DNA of 57,167 nt from Celerinatantimonas yamalensis. Lineage in GTDB: Bacteria; Pseudomonadota; Gammaproteobacteria; Enterobacterales; Celerinatantimonadaceae. The stretch spans positions 1 through 57,167 of the forward strand of contig NZ_JBEQCT010000014.1 in assembly GCF_046054155.1 (NCBI RefSeq). The letters are read 5' to 3'. Below, in pieces: positions 1 to 7,195 of the stretch. Every line of letters starts with the position of its first letter. The stretch's first letter is position 1. Position numbers and translations under genes: made by a program. The notes below the pieces were generated by a model. It was not told the origin of the DNA and did no database searches. It saw only the letters and a list, made by a program, of their open reading frames with translations.

Positions 1-124
1 TAACAAACGGCTCAAGAGGGATTGCCAACGCGTGGCGGCTTTGGTGCAAAATTGAAGTTCAGCGTTTACAGTGTGTTTTTTGAGCTCGGCGGTGCGTTGT
101 CAACCCCTTAGCCGGGCGTTAGTT
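1..124 (+). repeat. attC recombination site 1 (VCR-like)
   Basis: This is the attC of a cassette whose gene lies off the left edge. It opens with TAACAAACG, has the long imperfect dyad typical of Vibrio cholerae repeats, and ends in the core site GTTAGTT at 118-124. The matching inner arms (CAACGCG near 28 and GCGTTGTCAAC near 93) pair across the element. At about 124 bp it belongs to the long attC class, like the sites at 1200 and 4691. Confidence 0.85.
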
Positions 125-140
125 GCATTAAAGAGGGTAA

Positions 141-575
141 ATGGAATACATAAAGTCAACTCAATCAGATGGAAACAAATTAGCTGAAATTAGAGCGGCT
201 GCTATGAAACCGAGCCTAGAGGCTATAAGACGATTTGATGAAAATCGAGTCAGAAGCAGGTTTCTAGAGTCGTTTGTTCCAGATGAAACCTTTAAAATTG
301 TATATGATAATGAAGTCGTAGGGTTTTATGTGGTGCGAGACAAGGGCGACCATATTTATTTAGATCACCTATACGTCGAGCCAAGCTTTCAGAACATGAA
401 AATCGGTAAGAGTGTCATTGATAAGGTAAAGAAAGATGCAACCCAACGCGGGCTCCCCGTACGGTTAGGGGCTCTAAGAGGTAGCAAATCAAATGACTTT
501 TATAAACAAAATGGCTTTATTAAAACTAATGAAGATGAGTTTGATCTTTACTATGAGTATCGTGGCGGCAACTAA
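141..575 (+). CDS. GNAT family N-acetyltransferase (integron cassette)
   Basis: A 144-residue protein with a single acetyltransferase (GNAT) domain. The acetyl-CoA pyrophosphate-binding segment is YVEPSFQNMKIGKSVIDKV near residues 78-96, a weak form of the Q/R-x-x-G-x-G/A motif. The C-terminal DFYKQNGF stretch matches the usual beta-6/alpha-4 region. The substrate cannot be read from sequence. The start at 141 follows a GAGGG ribosome-binding site and begins 17 bp after the attC core site, as expected for a promoterless cassette. The stop codon overlaps the next attC. Confidence 0.85.
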   Translation: MEYIKSTQSDGNKLAEIRAAAMKPSLEAIRRFDENRVRSRFLESFVPDETFKIVYDNEVVGFYVVRDKGDHIYLDHLYVEPSFQNMKIGKSVIDKVKKDATQRGLPVRLGALRGSKSNDFYKQNGFIKTNEDEFDLYYEYRGGN

Positions 576-665
576 CAATCAATTATTGTTCAAGCCCGCT
601 AAAGACTTGCTTCGCAAGCGGGCTTCGGACTCGTTAACACTCGCCGCAAAATAAGGGCGTTATGT
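573..665 (+). repeat. attC site 2
   Basis: It begins at the stop codon of the preceding gene (TAACAATC) and ends in GTTATGT at 659-665. The interior has a strong hairpin (AAGCCCGCT...AGCGGGCTT, 592-624), so the single-stranded bottom strand would fold as integron integrases require. It is about 93 bp long. Confidence 0.8.
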
Positions 666-680
666 AACAAGGAAGGTTCA

Positions 681-1202
681 GTGGAAAAAATATTTTCAGA
701 TCGTTTAGTGATGTCTCCGATATCAGAAGATGATTGGCCTCTATTTCACACACTTCAGACCGATCCAGAGGTCATTTCACTTTGCTTCGATGAACCGACT
801 TTGTTGGAAATTCAGTCTAAATTTCGTTCTAAGCTTGAACCATGGACACCAGATTCTAGCCATTGGTACTGTTTGGTTGTTTCGGAATTAGAAACTGGTA
901 TCAAAGTAGGCATAACGGGTTATTGCATCCAGAATGGAACAGCTGAAGTTGGTTTTATGTTTTTACCTAGTTTCCACGGTCGAGGTTATGGAACTGAATC
1001 ATTACGAGCTTTAGTCGAATATTCCCGAAAACATTTTTGCCTAAAAAGTTTTTCGGCTGTGGTTACTGAAGGTAATCTTGGTTCGGAAAAAGTGTTAATC
1101 AAAAGTGGATTCACATTACATAGTGTTATTCCTGATGCATATGGAATTGGTGGTCAAATGTATGCTGATCACATATACATGATGGAAAATATTGTTACAT
1201 AA
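681..1202 (+). CDS. GNAT family N-acetyltransferase, RimL-like (integron cassette)
   Basis: A 173-residue acetyltransferase of the RimJ/RimL type, the group that acetylates N-terminal amines or small-molecule amines. The acetyl-CoA motif is FHGRGYGTESLRALVEY near residues 98-114; an N-x-x-S-E-K-V-L-I-K-S-G-F segment follows at about 133-145, as in RimL. It starts with GTG at 681 behind a GGAAGG site at 671-676. It is one cassette of the array, and the stop overlaps the following attC. The substrate is unknown. Confidence 0.87.
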   Translation: MEKIFSDRLVMSPISEDDWPLFHTLQTDPEVISLCFDEPTLLEIQSKFRSKLEPWTPDSSHWYCLVVSELETGIKVGITGYCIQNGTAEVGFMFLPSFHGRGYGTESLRALVEYSRKHFCLKSFSAVVTEGNLGSEKVLIKSGFTLHSVIPDAYGIGGQMYADHIYMMENIVT

Positions 1203-1323
1203 CAAACGCTTCAAGAGGGACAGCCAACGCGTGGCATTTTTATAATGCGTTGGTTTTCAGTGATTACGGTGTTATGCGGAAAGTTGGTAGTAGCGTTGGC
1301 TGCTCCTTAAGCGGGCGTTATGT
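1200..1323 (+). repeat. attC site 3 (VCR-like, long)
   Basis: It starts at the stop codon with TAACAAACG and ends at core site GTTATGT (1317-1323). The inner arms CAGCCAACGC (about 1221) and GCGTTGGCTG (about 1294) are exact reverse complements, the hallmark of VCR-type attC sites. Length is about 124 bp. Confidence 0.88.
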
Positions 1324-1355
1324 GTTTTCACCCACAGGCCATGGAAGGAGTTCTG

Positions 1356-1757
1356 ATGACTGATCATTTCGGTTCTTGTCTATGCGGCACCGTGAGTTTT
1401 GAGGTAAAAGGTGATTTCGACAGCTTTTACCTGTGCCATTGTCAGCATTGCCAAAAAGATACAGGTTCGGCTCATGCGGCAAATCTATTCTCGTGTTCAG
1501 CTAAATTAGTCTGGCTGTCAGGTGCAGATGCTGTGACTTCCTTTACGCTCCCTGGCACTCGTCATAACAAAAGCTTTTGTAAGTTGTGTGGTTCAGCATT
1601 GCCAAACACTCAGATCGCAGGCTTGCTCGTCGTTCCCGCAGGGTGTTTGGACACTGAGATCACGATGTTGCCAACTGCGCATATCTTTTCATCCAGCAAA
1701 GCTGTTTGGGATGAGGGGTTAGGAGAGGTGCCAAAGTTCGAGGGACTTCCAGGTTGA
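1356..1757 (+). CDS. GFA-family (glutathione-dependent formaldehyde-activating-like) zinc protein (integron cassette)
   Basis: A 133-residue protein of the GFA/CENP-V fold. Its zinc ligands are all visible: C-L-C near residues 8-10, C-H-C-x2-C near 27-32, and F-C-x2-C-G near 72-76. Characterised members bind glutathione adducts of formaldehyde, but most GFA cassette proteins have no known substrate. I place the start at 1356 because AAGGAG lies at 1345-1350. In-frame ATG codons at 1320 (inside the attC core) and 1341 give longer but less likely proteins. Confidence 0.85.
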   Translation: MTDHFGSCLCGTVSFEVKGDFDSFYLCHCQHCQKDTGSAHAANLFSCSAKLVWLSGADAVTSFTLPGTRHNKSFCKLCGSALPNTQIAGLLVVPAGCLDTEITMLPTAHIFSSSKAVWDEGLGEVPKFEGLPG

Positions 1758-1766
1758 GCTACCATC

Positions 1767-1836
1767 ACATAACCAGTGGCTGTTGTCGGACGCACCTACG
1801 CTGCGCTCCGGTAAGCCGCAAAGCCAGGCGTTAAGT
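1767..1836 (+). repeat. attC site 4 (short)
   Basis: Inverse core ACATAAC at 1767-1773 and core GTTAAGT at 1830-1836 (a perfect GTTRRRY) bound a 70-bp site with an internal dyad around the GGACGCACC/GCTCCGG region. Confidence 0.75.
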
Positions 1837-1842
1837 ACCCAA

Positions 1843-2334
1843 ATGGACAGCAAATTTTTGTCGTATAAGAAAATCTCAATTGATGAACTTCCTCATTTAT
1901 TTGGAATTATGAAGAATTCCCAATACATGAGGTATAGCGTGGATTTAAATACCTATGAGAAGTGTTTACGGTATGTTCGGAATTTTTCGTCGCAATGGGA
2001 CACTCTTGGCTATGGGTGTTGGTCAATTACTGAAAAGTCTACCGGAAGCATTATCGGCTGGGGCGGTATAGTCATAGATGAAGACGATCCTAAATGGGGG
2101 CCTGAATTGGTCTACTATATCGCCCCAGAAAAAAGCGGATGTGGGTATGCAAGTGAGCTAGCAGAGTTTTCAATGAACTATGCAGCGACAGTCATTGGAC
2201 TAAATAAAGTAGTCGCTTTCGCCCATCCCGAGAATATTGCATCAAATAGAATATTAGTAAAGGTTGGCTTCAAGCCAGTGCGCTATCTAAAAGCCATGAA
2301 CAGAAACTACTTCGAGTTCAGTCTAGATACTTAA
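1843..2334 (+). CDS. GNAT family N-acetyltransferase (integron cassette)
   Basis: A 163-residue RimJ/RimL-type acetyltransferase. The coenzyme A loop is YIAPEKSGCGYASELAEFSM near residues 96-115, followed by AHPENIASNRILVKVGF near 131-147, the usual C-terminal signature of this group. I start it at the ATG at 1843, 7 bp after the attC core, because the longer frame to 1783 would run through the attC. No clear ribosome-binding site is visible, so it may depend on readthrough from upstream cassettes. The substrate is unknown. Confidence 0.82.
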   Translation: MDSKFLSYKKISIDELPHLFGIMKNSQYMRYSVDLNTYEKCLRYVRNFSSQWDTLGYGCWSITEKSTGSIIGWGGIVIDEDDPKWGPELVYYIAPEKSGCGYASELAEFSMNYAATVIGLNKVVAFAHPENIASNRILVKVGFKPVRYLKAMNRNYFEFSLDT

Positions 2335-2385
2335 CAAACCGTCGCAAGGGACTCGTAAACTCGCCCGCGAACAGGGGCGTTAAGG
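2331..2385 (+). repeat. attC site 5 (very short)
   Basis: It runs from TTAACAAACC at the stop codon to core GTTAAGG (2379-2385), only about 55 bp. The paired arms CGTCGCAAGG and CCCGCGAAC are imperfect. It is near the lower end of known functional attC lengths. Confidence 0.75.
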
Positions 2386-2390
2386 TGTTT

Positions 2391-2768
2391 ATGAATATCG
2401 AGACTCTGATAATTGAACTAGAAAAGTCGCTACTTACTTTTGAAGTAAGGCACTCTGAAACTGAGCTAAGAAAAAGAATAGCACCGGATTTTAAGGAAAT
2501 TGGGGCTTCGGGTGCTTATTTCGGTCTAGAAAACATCTTAGAACGTTTGCCTACGGAACAAACTTGGAGCGCTATAGTACAAGACTTTGAGTTCACGCAG
2601 CATAGTGATGATATCTGTCAACTGATTTTCAAAGCCTTTATTAAAGGTAATGATGCAGACGAAGGAACATATTCTCTTCGTAGTAGTCTTTGGCAAAGGT
2701 TTGGTGATGAGTGGAAAGTTATTTTTCACCAAGGAACAAAGGTGGAGCCTTTTGAGCTTTCACCTTAA
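2391..2768 (+). CDS. DUF4440 (SnoaL/NTF2-like fold) protein (integron cassette)
   Basis: A protein of about 125 residues with the pattern of DUF4440, a small NTF2-like alpha+beta barrel: an N-terminal helix (EKSLLTFEVRHS), a central HSDDICQLIF strand, and the typical C-terminal RSSLWQRFGDEWKVIFHQGT. DUF4440 members include ketosteroid-isomerase-like and stress-linked proteins; no function can be assigned. A GTG at 2385 inside the attC core and an ATG at 2391 are both possible starts; I prefer the ATG. Confidence 0.78.
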   Translation: MNIETLIIELEKSLLTFEVRHSETELRKRIAPDFKEIGASGAYFGLENILERLPTEQTWSAIVQDFEFTQHSDDICQLIFKAFIKGNDADEGTYSLRSSLWQRFGDEWKVIFHQGTKVEPFELSP

Positions 2769-2822
2769 CAAATGCAGGCAGTCGACGCGAAAAAGCCCGC
2801 GCAACTGCTCCAAACGTTACGT
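2765..2822 (+). repeat. attC site 6 (short)
   Basis: It spans TTAACAAATGC at the stop codon to GTTACGT at 2816-2822, about 58 bp. Its internal sequence is rich in GCGCAACTGC/GCAGGCAGTC-type imperfect pairs. Confidence 0.72.
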
Positions 2823-2831
2823 GTAGGAAAT

Positions 2832-3248
2832 ATGGAATTTGTAAAATCTGAAAATTTTGAAGGAGCAATATCTGCCATTAAAGAAGCTATGGCTTTCGAT
2901 TATGAAAAGCTCGGGCTTGAATGGGATGATGCAAAGAAACTCGTTCAATATCAGAAGTGCTCGCTTTGGAATATTTCGGTAGAAGGTGAAGTTGTAGGCT
3001 TTAATATGGTTTATGAGCACTCTGGTGTTTTTTACTTGGCTGAACTACACATTGGTTCCTGTTACAGAGGTAAAGGTTTTGGTACTGAGGCTTTAAGAAA
3101 AATAAAGTCAGTAGCCTCGATGCAAGGTTATTCTGAAGTTCGAGTTGGTGCTTTTAAAGAAGGCAGAGCGCTTAAACTCTACGAGAGAAACGGCTTTGTA
3201 AGAGAAAAAGAAACGGAATTAACCTACGAACTAGTGGCAAACACGTAA
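2832..3248 (+). CDS. GNAT family N-acetyltransferase (integron cassette)
   Basis: A 138-residue GNAT protein. The acetyl-CoA motif CYRGKGFGTEALRKIKSV is a clean R-x-x-G-x-G match near residues 77-94, and the C-terminal LKLYERNGFVREKETELTYEL is the classical GNAT ending. The ATG at 2832 lies 10 bp after the attC core behind GTAGGAAA, a modest ribosome-binding site; the longer frame to 2772 would start inside the attC. The substrate is unknown. Confidence 0.86.
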   Translation: MEFVKSENFEGAISAIKEAMAFDYEKLGLEWDDAKKLVQYQKCSLWNISVEGEVVGFNMVYEHSGVFYLAELHIGSCYRGKGFGTEALRKIKSVASMQGYSEVRVGAFKEGRALKLYERNGFVREKETELTYELVANT

Positions 3249-3347
3249 CAAACCGTAGCAGTTCATGCCCGCTAAAACCGCTCCGCGGCGGGCATTGGAC
3301 GCGATTTCGCTGGCGCTACATTGCGCCACTGTACAGCGGCGTTATGT
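3245..3347 (+). repeat. attC site 7
   Basis: It begins at the stop codon (GTAACAAACCG) and ends with GTTATGT at 3341-3347, about 103 bp. The paired inner arms are ATGCCCGC (about 3265) and GCGGGCAT (about 3288), a perfect 8-bp stem. Confidence 0.83.
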
Positions 3348-3451
3348 ACTTTCAAAAATCATTAAATCTATCAGTAACTAAAATTCACTCCAATTCAGTT
3401 TTACTAAGTGATAAGTTGTATTCATAGGATTCAATTAGGGCGCTATATATC

Positions 3452-3700
3452 ATGGAAAAATCTTCAAATAACTACTGGGAAAACAGGGGTTATCTACAAT
3501 TTTTAATCTTTAATGGTTTTATATGTTTTTCTATTCCGGTATTTATTCTAGATAATATCTATAACTATTTTTTTCACTCAGCAGAACTGTCTCCTGCGTA
3601 TTTATTCAAAAGTCTGGCTAGTTGGTTGTTAGTTGGTTTCATTTTTGGTTCATTAAAATGGTTCAGGAGAAAATATCAACAAAGTAAGTTAAGTCGGTAG
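3452..3700 (+). CDS. Small two-helix membrane protein (integron cassette)
   Basis: An 82-residue protein I do not recognise. It has two hydrophobic spans, about residues 16-34 (FLIFNGFICFSIPVFILDN) and 51-68 (FKSLASWLLVGFIFGSLKW), followed by a basic tail (WFRRKYQQSKLSR), so it is probably an inner-membrane protein with a cytoplasmic C-terminus. The 104 bp between the attC core and this start is unusually long for this array and could hold a cassette-borne promoter, though I see no convincing -35/-10 pair. Confidence 0.65.
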   Translation: MEKSSNNYWENRGYLQFLIFNGFICFSIPVFILDNIYNYFFHSAELSPAYLFKSLASWLLVGFIFGSLKWFRRKYQQSKLSR

Positions 3701-3705
3701 AACGC

Positions 3706-3724
3706 ACATAACAAAACGTTATAT
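3706..3724 (+). repeat. Minimal, probably collapsed attC (19 bp)
   Basis: Where a full attC should stand between two cassette genes there is only ACATAAC, five bases, then GTTATAT. The outer inverse core and core boxes (RYYYAAC and GTTRRRY) are kept, but the whole central stem is missing. It can still form a six-pair hairpin (CATAAC/GTTATG-like). It is probably the product of a deletion between the arms of a longer attC. Confidence 0.65.
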
Positions 3725-3739
3725 GCATAGAGGTATCTG

Positions 3740-4159
3740 ATGATAACCATTGTTGATTCTCTGCTCAGTGATATTCATCTTGAAACATACCGGCAATGGA
3801 TATCCGAAGAGTGGGGCCAAGATCATTCTTTTGAATCATTGGATAGGTTCAAACCTTTACCCTCACCCCTACTTGCTATGGTTGGTGAACGTTTGGCTGG
3901 CGGCATTTCGTTTACCTGGCATATTGCGCCAGACTATCCAAAGGTGGCATTGTGGATTAACACGGTTTATGTAGAGCCAGCGTTTCGCGGCAAAGGAATC
4001 GCAAGAACACTGATCGCTGCTGCTGATGAACATGCTCGAACGGTAACTGAAGAAGAAACGCTTCTCGTGTATACCAATGTCCCTCAGTTGTATGAAGAGA
4101 ATGAATGGGTACCGACTAGGCAAGAAGGTGAAATGTGGGTACTGCGCAAGGAACTATGA
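3740..4159 (+). CDS. GNAT family N-acetyltransferase (integron cassette)
   Basis: A 139-residue single-domain GNAT. The acetyl-CoA motif is VEPAFRGKGIARTLIAAADEHA near residues 78-99, followed by the VPQLYEENEWVP segment in place of the usual LYxKxGF. An AGAGG site precedes ATG 3740. It is separated from the upstream cassette gene by only the 19-bp collapsed attC, so the pair 3452-4159 may now move as one cassette. The substrate is unknown. Confidence 0.85.
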   Translation: MITIVDSLLSDIHLETYRQWISEEWGQDHSFESLDRFKPLPSPLLAMVGERLAGGISFTWHIAPDYPKVALWINTVYVEPAFRGKGIARTLIAAADEHARTVTEEETLLVYTNVPQLYEENEWVPTRQEGEMWVLRKEL

Positions 4160-4166
4160 GAACTGC

Positions 4167-4247
4167 ATATAACAAGTACATAAAGTACTCTCCCTTCGGT
4201 CGCCGAATGCAGCCTATGGCGGCACCGCTTATAAATGGCCGTTAGCT
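4167..4247 (+). repeat. attC site 8
   Basis: Inverse core ATATAAC (4167-4173) and core GTTAGCT (4241-4247) bound an 81-bp site whose inner bases (CCCTTCGGTCGCCGAATGC and GGCGGCACC) give an imperfect dyad. Confidence 0.72.
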
Positions 4248-4265
4248 GAATGTAAGGAAGCTTTA

Positions 4266-4694
4266 ATGTCAGTGGAAGAAGTTGTAAGAGGTTTTATCGA
4301 CCAAGTCCGTTCTGGGAAACGCCCTGAATTGTCTGCTCAATATTTAGCACCCGTTGTCATAGCTCATCAAATTGTGTCCGGAGTGTCGGAAACAATAGAA
4401 AGAACTCCGGAAAATTATCGTTTACATGTAGAAGAATTTCTCGAGGCTTATGGAAGTTATGAACTTTTCATTGAAGAGTTTCTAGTCCAAGGCGAAAAGG
4501 TGTATGTGCGTTGGCGTCAAGAAGGTCGACATGTAGGAAGAATCTTGGGTTATGAGCCAACAGGTTTAAAGCTTTCGACAGTAGGAAGCGCTGTTTATCG
4601 AGTTAATGAAAACAAAATAGTCGAATACTGGATTCAGCAGGAAAATCAGGGTTTACGTAATCAACTCGCAGCAAACCTTGAGCAATTCAGCTAA
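4266..4694 (+). CDS. SnoaL-like/ester-cyclase-type protein (integron cassette)
   Basis: A 142-residue protein with the NTF2-like fold of the SnoaL ester-cyclase group: an N-terminal helix EEVVRGFIDQVRSG, then IAHQIVSG, then a long helical segment and the strand pattern KVYVRWRQEGRH...STVGSAVYRVNENKIVEYWIQQENQGL. This ending is common in SnoaL-like proteins. It has a good AAGGAAG ribosome-binding site before ATG 4266. Family members act on polyketides or are of unknown function; none can be chosen here. Confidence 0.78.
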   Translation: MSVEEVVRGFIDQVRSGKRPELSAQYLAPVVIAHQIVSGVSETIERTPENYRLHVEEFLEAYGSYELFIEEFLVQGEKVYVRWRQEGRHVGRILGYEPTGLKLSTVGSAVYRVNENKIVEYWIQQENQGLRNQLAANLEQFS

Positions 4695-4817
4695 CAAACG
4701 CCTCAAGAGGGACTGTCAACGCGCGGCGTTTCCAGTCCCATTGAGCCGAAGTGGTTACGGTTGTTGTGTTTGGGTTTTGTGGTCATGCGTTGTCAGCCCC
4801 TTTGGCGGGCGTTAGGT
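4691..4817 (+). repeat. attC site 9 (VCR-like, long)
   Basis: It starts at the stop codon (CTAACAAACGCC) and ends in GTTAGGT at 4811-4817, about 127 bp. GACTGTCAACGCGCGG and GCGTTGTCAGCCCC are the paired inner arms. It strongly resembles the sites at 1 and 1200. Confidence 0.88.
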
Positions 4818-4900
4818 TCTAAGATGAATCCAAGGCTGTATATAAACACAGTTGTTTCATGATATTATCAATGGCTAAAAATTAATGACTGAGTAGTAAC

Positions 4901-5659
4901 ATGAAAGAGTTTAAACTTGATAATAATGTGATTCTTAGGTATCAGGACTTTCCTGGAGATGATGTTCCAATTGTATTTATTCACGGACTTGGTTGCGCCT
5001 CATCATTTGACTATCCACAAGTGGCATCAATGAGAAGCTTATCTGATCATAGACGTATTCTCGTTGACTTGATCGGGTCTGGTTACAGTGATAAACCAGA
5101 GACATTTGATTACACGATAGCCAATCATGCTAACTGCATAGAAAAATTACTAGATCATTTACATATCGACAATGTTGTAATTTATGGTCACAGCATGGGG
5201 GGCGCAATATCTATCGTGTTAGCTAATCTTATAAAAAATAGAGTGAATGCCCTTATTTTAAGTGAAGCTAATCTTGATGCCGGTGGCGGTTTTTTTAGTA
5301 AAAAAATTGCAAGTTTTACTGAAAATGATTTTAAAAATTTCGGATATGCGAATCTTATTAAAGAGAGTGTAGCAAGTGGTAATACTGAATGGGCTGCTGG
5401 ATTATCAAATAGTTCACCAATTGCGATTCACAGAAATGCGATATCTTTGATAAATGGTCAAGTGCCAAGCTGGAGACAATTATATTATTCGCTTGGTACA
5501 GCTAAAACATATATTTTTGGAAGTCATAGTCTTCCGGATTCAGACTATGATGAATTGAATAAAAATCATATTAATGTAGTTGTGGTATCAAACGCCGGAC
5601 ACTCGATGGCATGGGAGAATCCGAAAGAGTTAGCCTCAGTCATAGCGAGTTCGATTTAA
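4901..5659 (+). CDS. Alpha/beta hydrolase (integron cassette)
   Basis: A 252-residue alpha/beta-hydrolase-fold protein. The oxyanion-hole segment FIHGLGCASSF is near residues 26-36, the nucleophile elbow GHSMG near 98-102 places the catalytic serine, and SNAGHSMAWENP near 231-242 carries the histidine. Members are esterases, lipases or C-C hydrolases; the substrate is open. It is AT-rich relative to the chromosome core. The 83 bp between the attC core and this start is longer than for most cassettes here and could hold a promoter. Confidence 0.87.
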   Translation: MKEFKLDNNVILRYQDFPGDDVPIVFIHGLGCASSFDYPQVASMRSLSDHRRILVDLIGSGYSDKPETFDYTIANHANCIEKLLDHLHIDNVVIYGHSMGGAISIVLANLIKNRVNALILSEANLDAGGGFFSKKIASFTENDFKNFGYANLIKESVASGNTEWAAGLSNSSPIAIHRNAISLINGQVPSWRQLYYSLGTAKTYIFGSHSLPDSDYDELNKNHINVVVVSNAGHSMAWENPKELASVIASSI

Positions 5660-5663
5660 ACAA

Positions 5664-5761
5664 ACCTAACAAATCGCATCAATTGACAAAAATACATGGC
5701 GCTACATTTTGGGTACCAAAATTCGTGACATGTATTTTTGAAACTGTGCTCAGCGTTATGT
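5664..5761 (+). repeat. attC site 10
   Basis: Inverse core ACCTAAC (5664-5670) and core GTTATGT (5755-5761) delimit a 98-bp site. The inner arms AAAAATACATG and CATGTATTTTTG are near-perfect complements. Confidence 0.83.
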
Positions 5762-5776
5762 TTTTAAGGAGGTTCA

Positions 5777-6274
5777 GTGCCAAAAATAATTATTCGACAC
5801 AGTGAAGTAAATGATATTCCAGCTATCAAAAATATTTATGAGGGTGAGCTTGCTTTTGGCGGAACATTACAGCTTCCGTTCCCTTCTCTGCAAAAATGGG
5901 AATCTCGATTAAGTAATCTTCCTAGTGGTTCATACAGTTTCGTTGCTGAATTTGACGGTGAAATAATTGGCCAACTGGGTTTTGATGCTTACCAAAACCC
6001 GAGACGAAAACATGTTGGTAGTTTTGGTATGGCAGTTAAAGATAACCATCAAGGTAAAGGTGTTGGTAGTCAGTTATTAGGCGCTGCGATAGAGTTATCT
6101 GATAATTGGTTAAACCTAAATCGTCTTGAGATAGAAGTTTACACGGATAATAAAGCCGCAATTAAACTGTATAAAAAATATGGTTTTCAAATTGAAGGTG
6201 AATCGGTTAATTTTGCTTTTCGAAATGGAAAGTTTGTTAATGTATACCATATGGCACGTGTAATCAAAACATAA
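5777..6274 (+). CDS. GNAT family N-acetyltransferase (integron cassette)
   Basis: A 165-residue GNAT with sequence features of the RimI/phosphinothricin-acetyltransferase-like group: GMAVKDNHQGKGVGSQLLGAAIELSD holds the coenzyme A motif near residues 89-114, and EVYTDNKAAIKLYKKYGFQIEG near 125-146 is the classic C-terminal part. It starts with GTG at 5777 after a strong AAGGAGG (5766-5772). It is the last complete cassette; IS debris follows the first bases of its attC. Confidence 0.88.
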   Translation: MPKIIIRHSEVNDIPAIKNIYEGELAFGGTLQLPFPSLQKWESRLSNLPSGSYSFVAEFDGEIIGQLGFDAYQNPRRKHVGSFGMAVKDNHQGKGVGSQLLGAAIELSDNWLNLNRLEIEVYTDNKAAIKLYKKYGFQIEGESVNFAFRNGKFVNVYHMARVIKT

Positions 6275-6283
6275 CAAGAGGCT
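6269..6283 (+). repeat. Truncated attC at the end of the cassette array
   Basis: ACATAAC and the following CAAGAGGC match the 5' end of an attC, but no core site follows; IS110-type sequence takes over. The array has therefore been cut here. Confidence 0.55.
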
Positions 6284-6590
6284 ATGGCGTCAGAGTTAAT
6301 TTTTGGCGCTGTTTGCATCCCACATGCAACCATCTCTTAGCATTGAATTTAGGATGACGACCATCTTTCTTACGCAGGCAATAATGGCTACTTTTTTGGG
6401 TTTTCCTGCGGCTAAAAGTCGCTGATAGGTCTCTTTAAATACAGGGTTGCATTGCGGGCATCATAGCCATGTATAAAACGGTCCTTACTTGCATTCGCCC
6501 ACCTTTGATCATTCTCTTCCCTTTAAAGCGACCACTCTCGTGCGTAATTGGTGCGACACCGATTAATGACGTGGTTTAATTGATACGACT
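6284..6590 (-). pseudogene. IS110-family transposase, C-terminal remnant
   Basis: Read leftward, this codes for the C-terminal third of an IS110/IS116/IS902 transposase: GVAPITHESGRFKGKRMIKGG, then QVRTVLYMAMMPA, then (in another frame) FKETYQRLLAAGKPKKVAIIACVRKM and a tail ending MLRDG. Family knowledge identifies these as the transposase_20 region. A frameshift near 6445 separates the two halves and the N-terminal DEDD domain is absent, so it is dead. The stop is at 6296-6298. Confidence 0.8.
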
Positions 6591-6599
6591 AACCCAGTT

Positions 6600-7190
6600 A
6601 AGACATAATTGATTTAACTGGAGATTCAAATGAACACACGTAAATCCTATTGAAAAGAATTCAAGCTTGATGCCATTGCACTGGTAAGAGAGCAAAATTA
6701 CAGTATTGCTGAAGCGCTAGAAATTTAGAGGTCACACCTCAGCTACTCGGCCGCTGGATAAAAGAAGCAGAAAATGATGAGGGTCATGCATTTCGAGGCA
6801 ATGGCAAGCTGACACCTGAGCAGGAAGAGATCCGAAAGCTAAAAGCACAAGTAAAGCGCTTAGAAATGGAGCGTGAAATACTAAAAAAAGCGGTCTTCTT
6901 TGCCAAAGAAACGAAGTAAAATACGCGTTTATTGCCCAAAATAAGAAGATCTGGCCGGTGATATTAATGTGTCACGTGTTGATACAGAGCATCAAGAGAT
7001 GTTGCAGTGGGTGAAGAATATTGCCGAGTTTAGCGATAACACCTATGGACAAAGACGCATTCAAAAGGCATTGAATTCACTTGATTACTCTGTTGGGCGT
7101 AGGAAAACAGCGCAACTGATGAAAGAAGCAAACGTTTGGGTGCGCTATTAAAAGAAGTCTCTTGACGAACTTAACTAGGGTGACCGAATT
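6600..7190 (+). mobile_element. IS3-family element remnant (orfA and part of orfB)
   Basis: Degenerate IS3-family sequence. orfA begins at 6630 (MNTRKSY, then a stop, then KEFKLDAIALVREQNYSIAEAL) and continues after a frameshift as LLGRWIKEAENDEG and KLTPEQEEIRKLKAQVKRLE, the leucine-zipper end of OrfA. A fragment of OrfB follows (6969-7151: DNTYGQRRIQKALNSL), the region before the DDE catalytic core. The DDE domain is missing. Nothing in it can be functional. Confidence 0.8.
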
Positions 7191-7195
7191 CAGTT

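Noticed and set aside
1610..1795. Minus-strand frame across the GFA cassette end
   Set aside because: It is the shadow of the GFA gene and of attC site 4; no ribosome-binding site.
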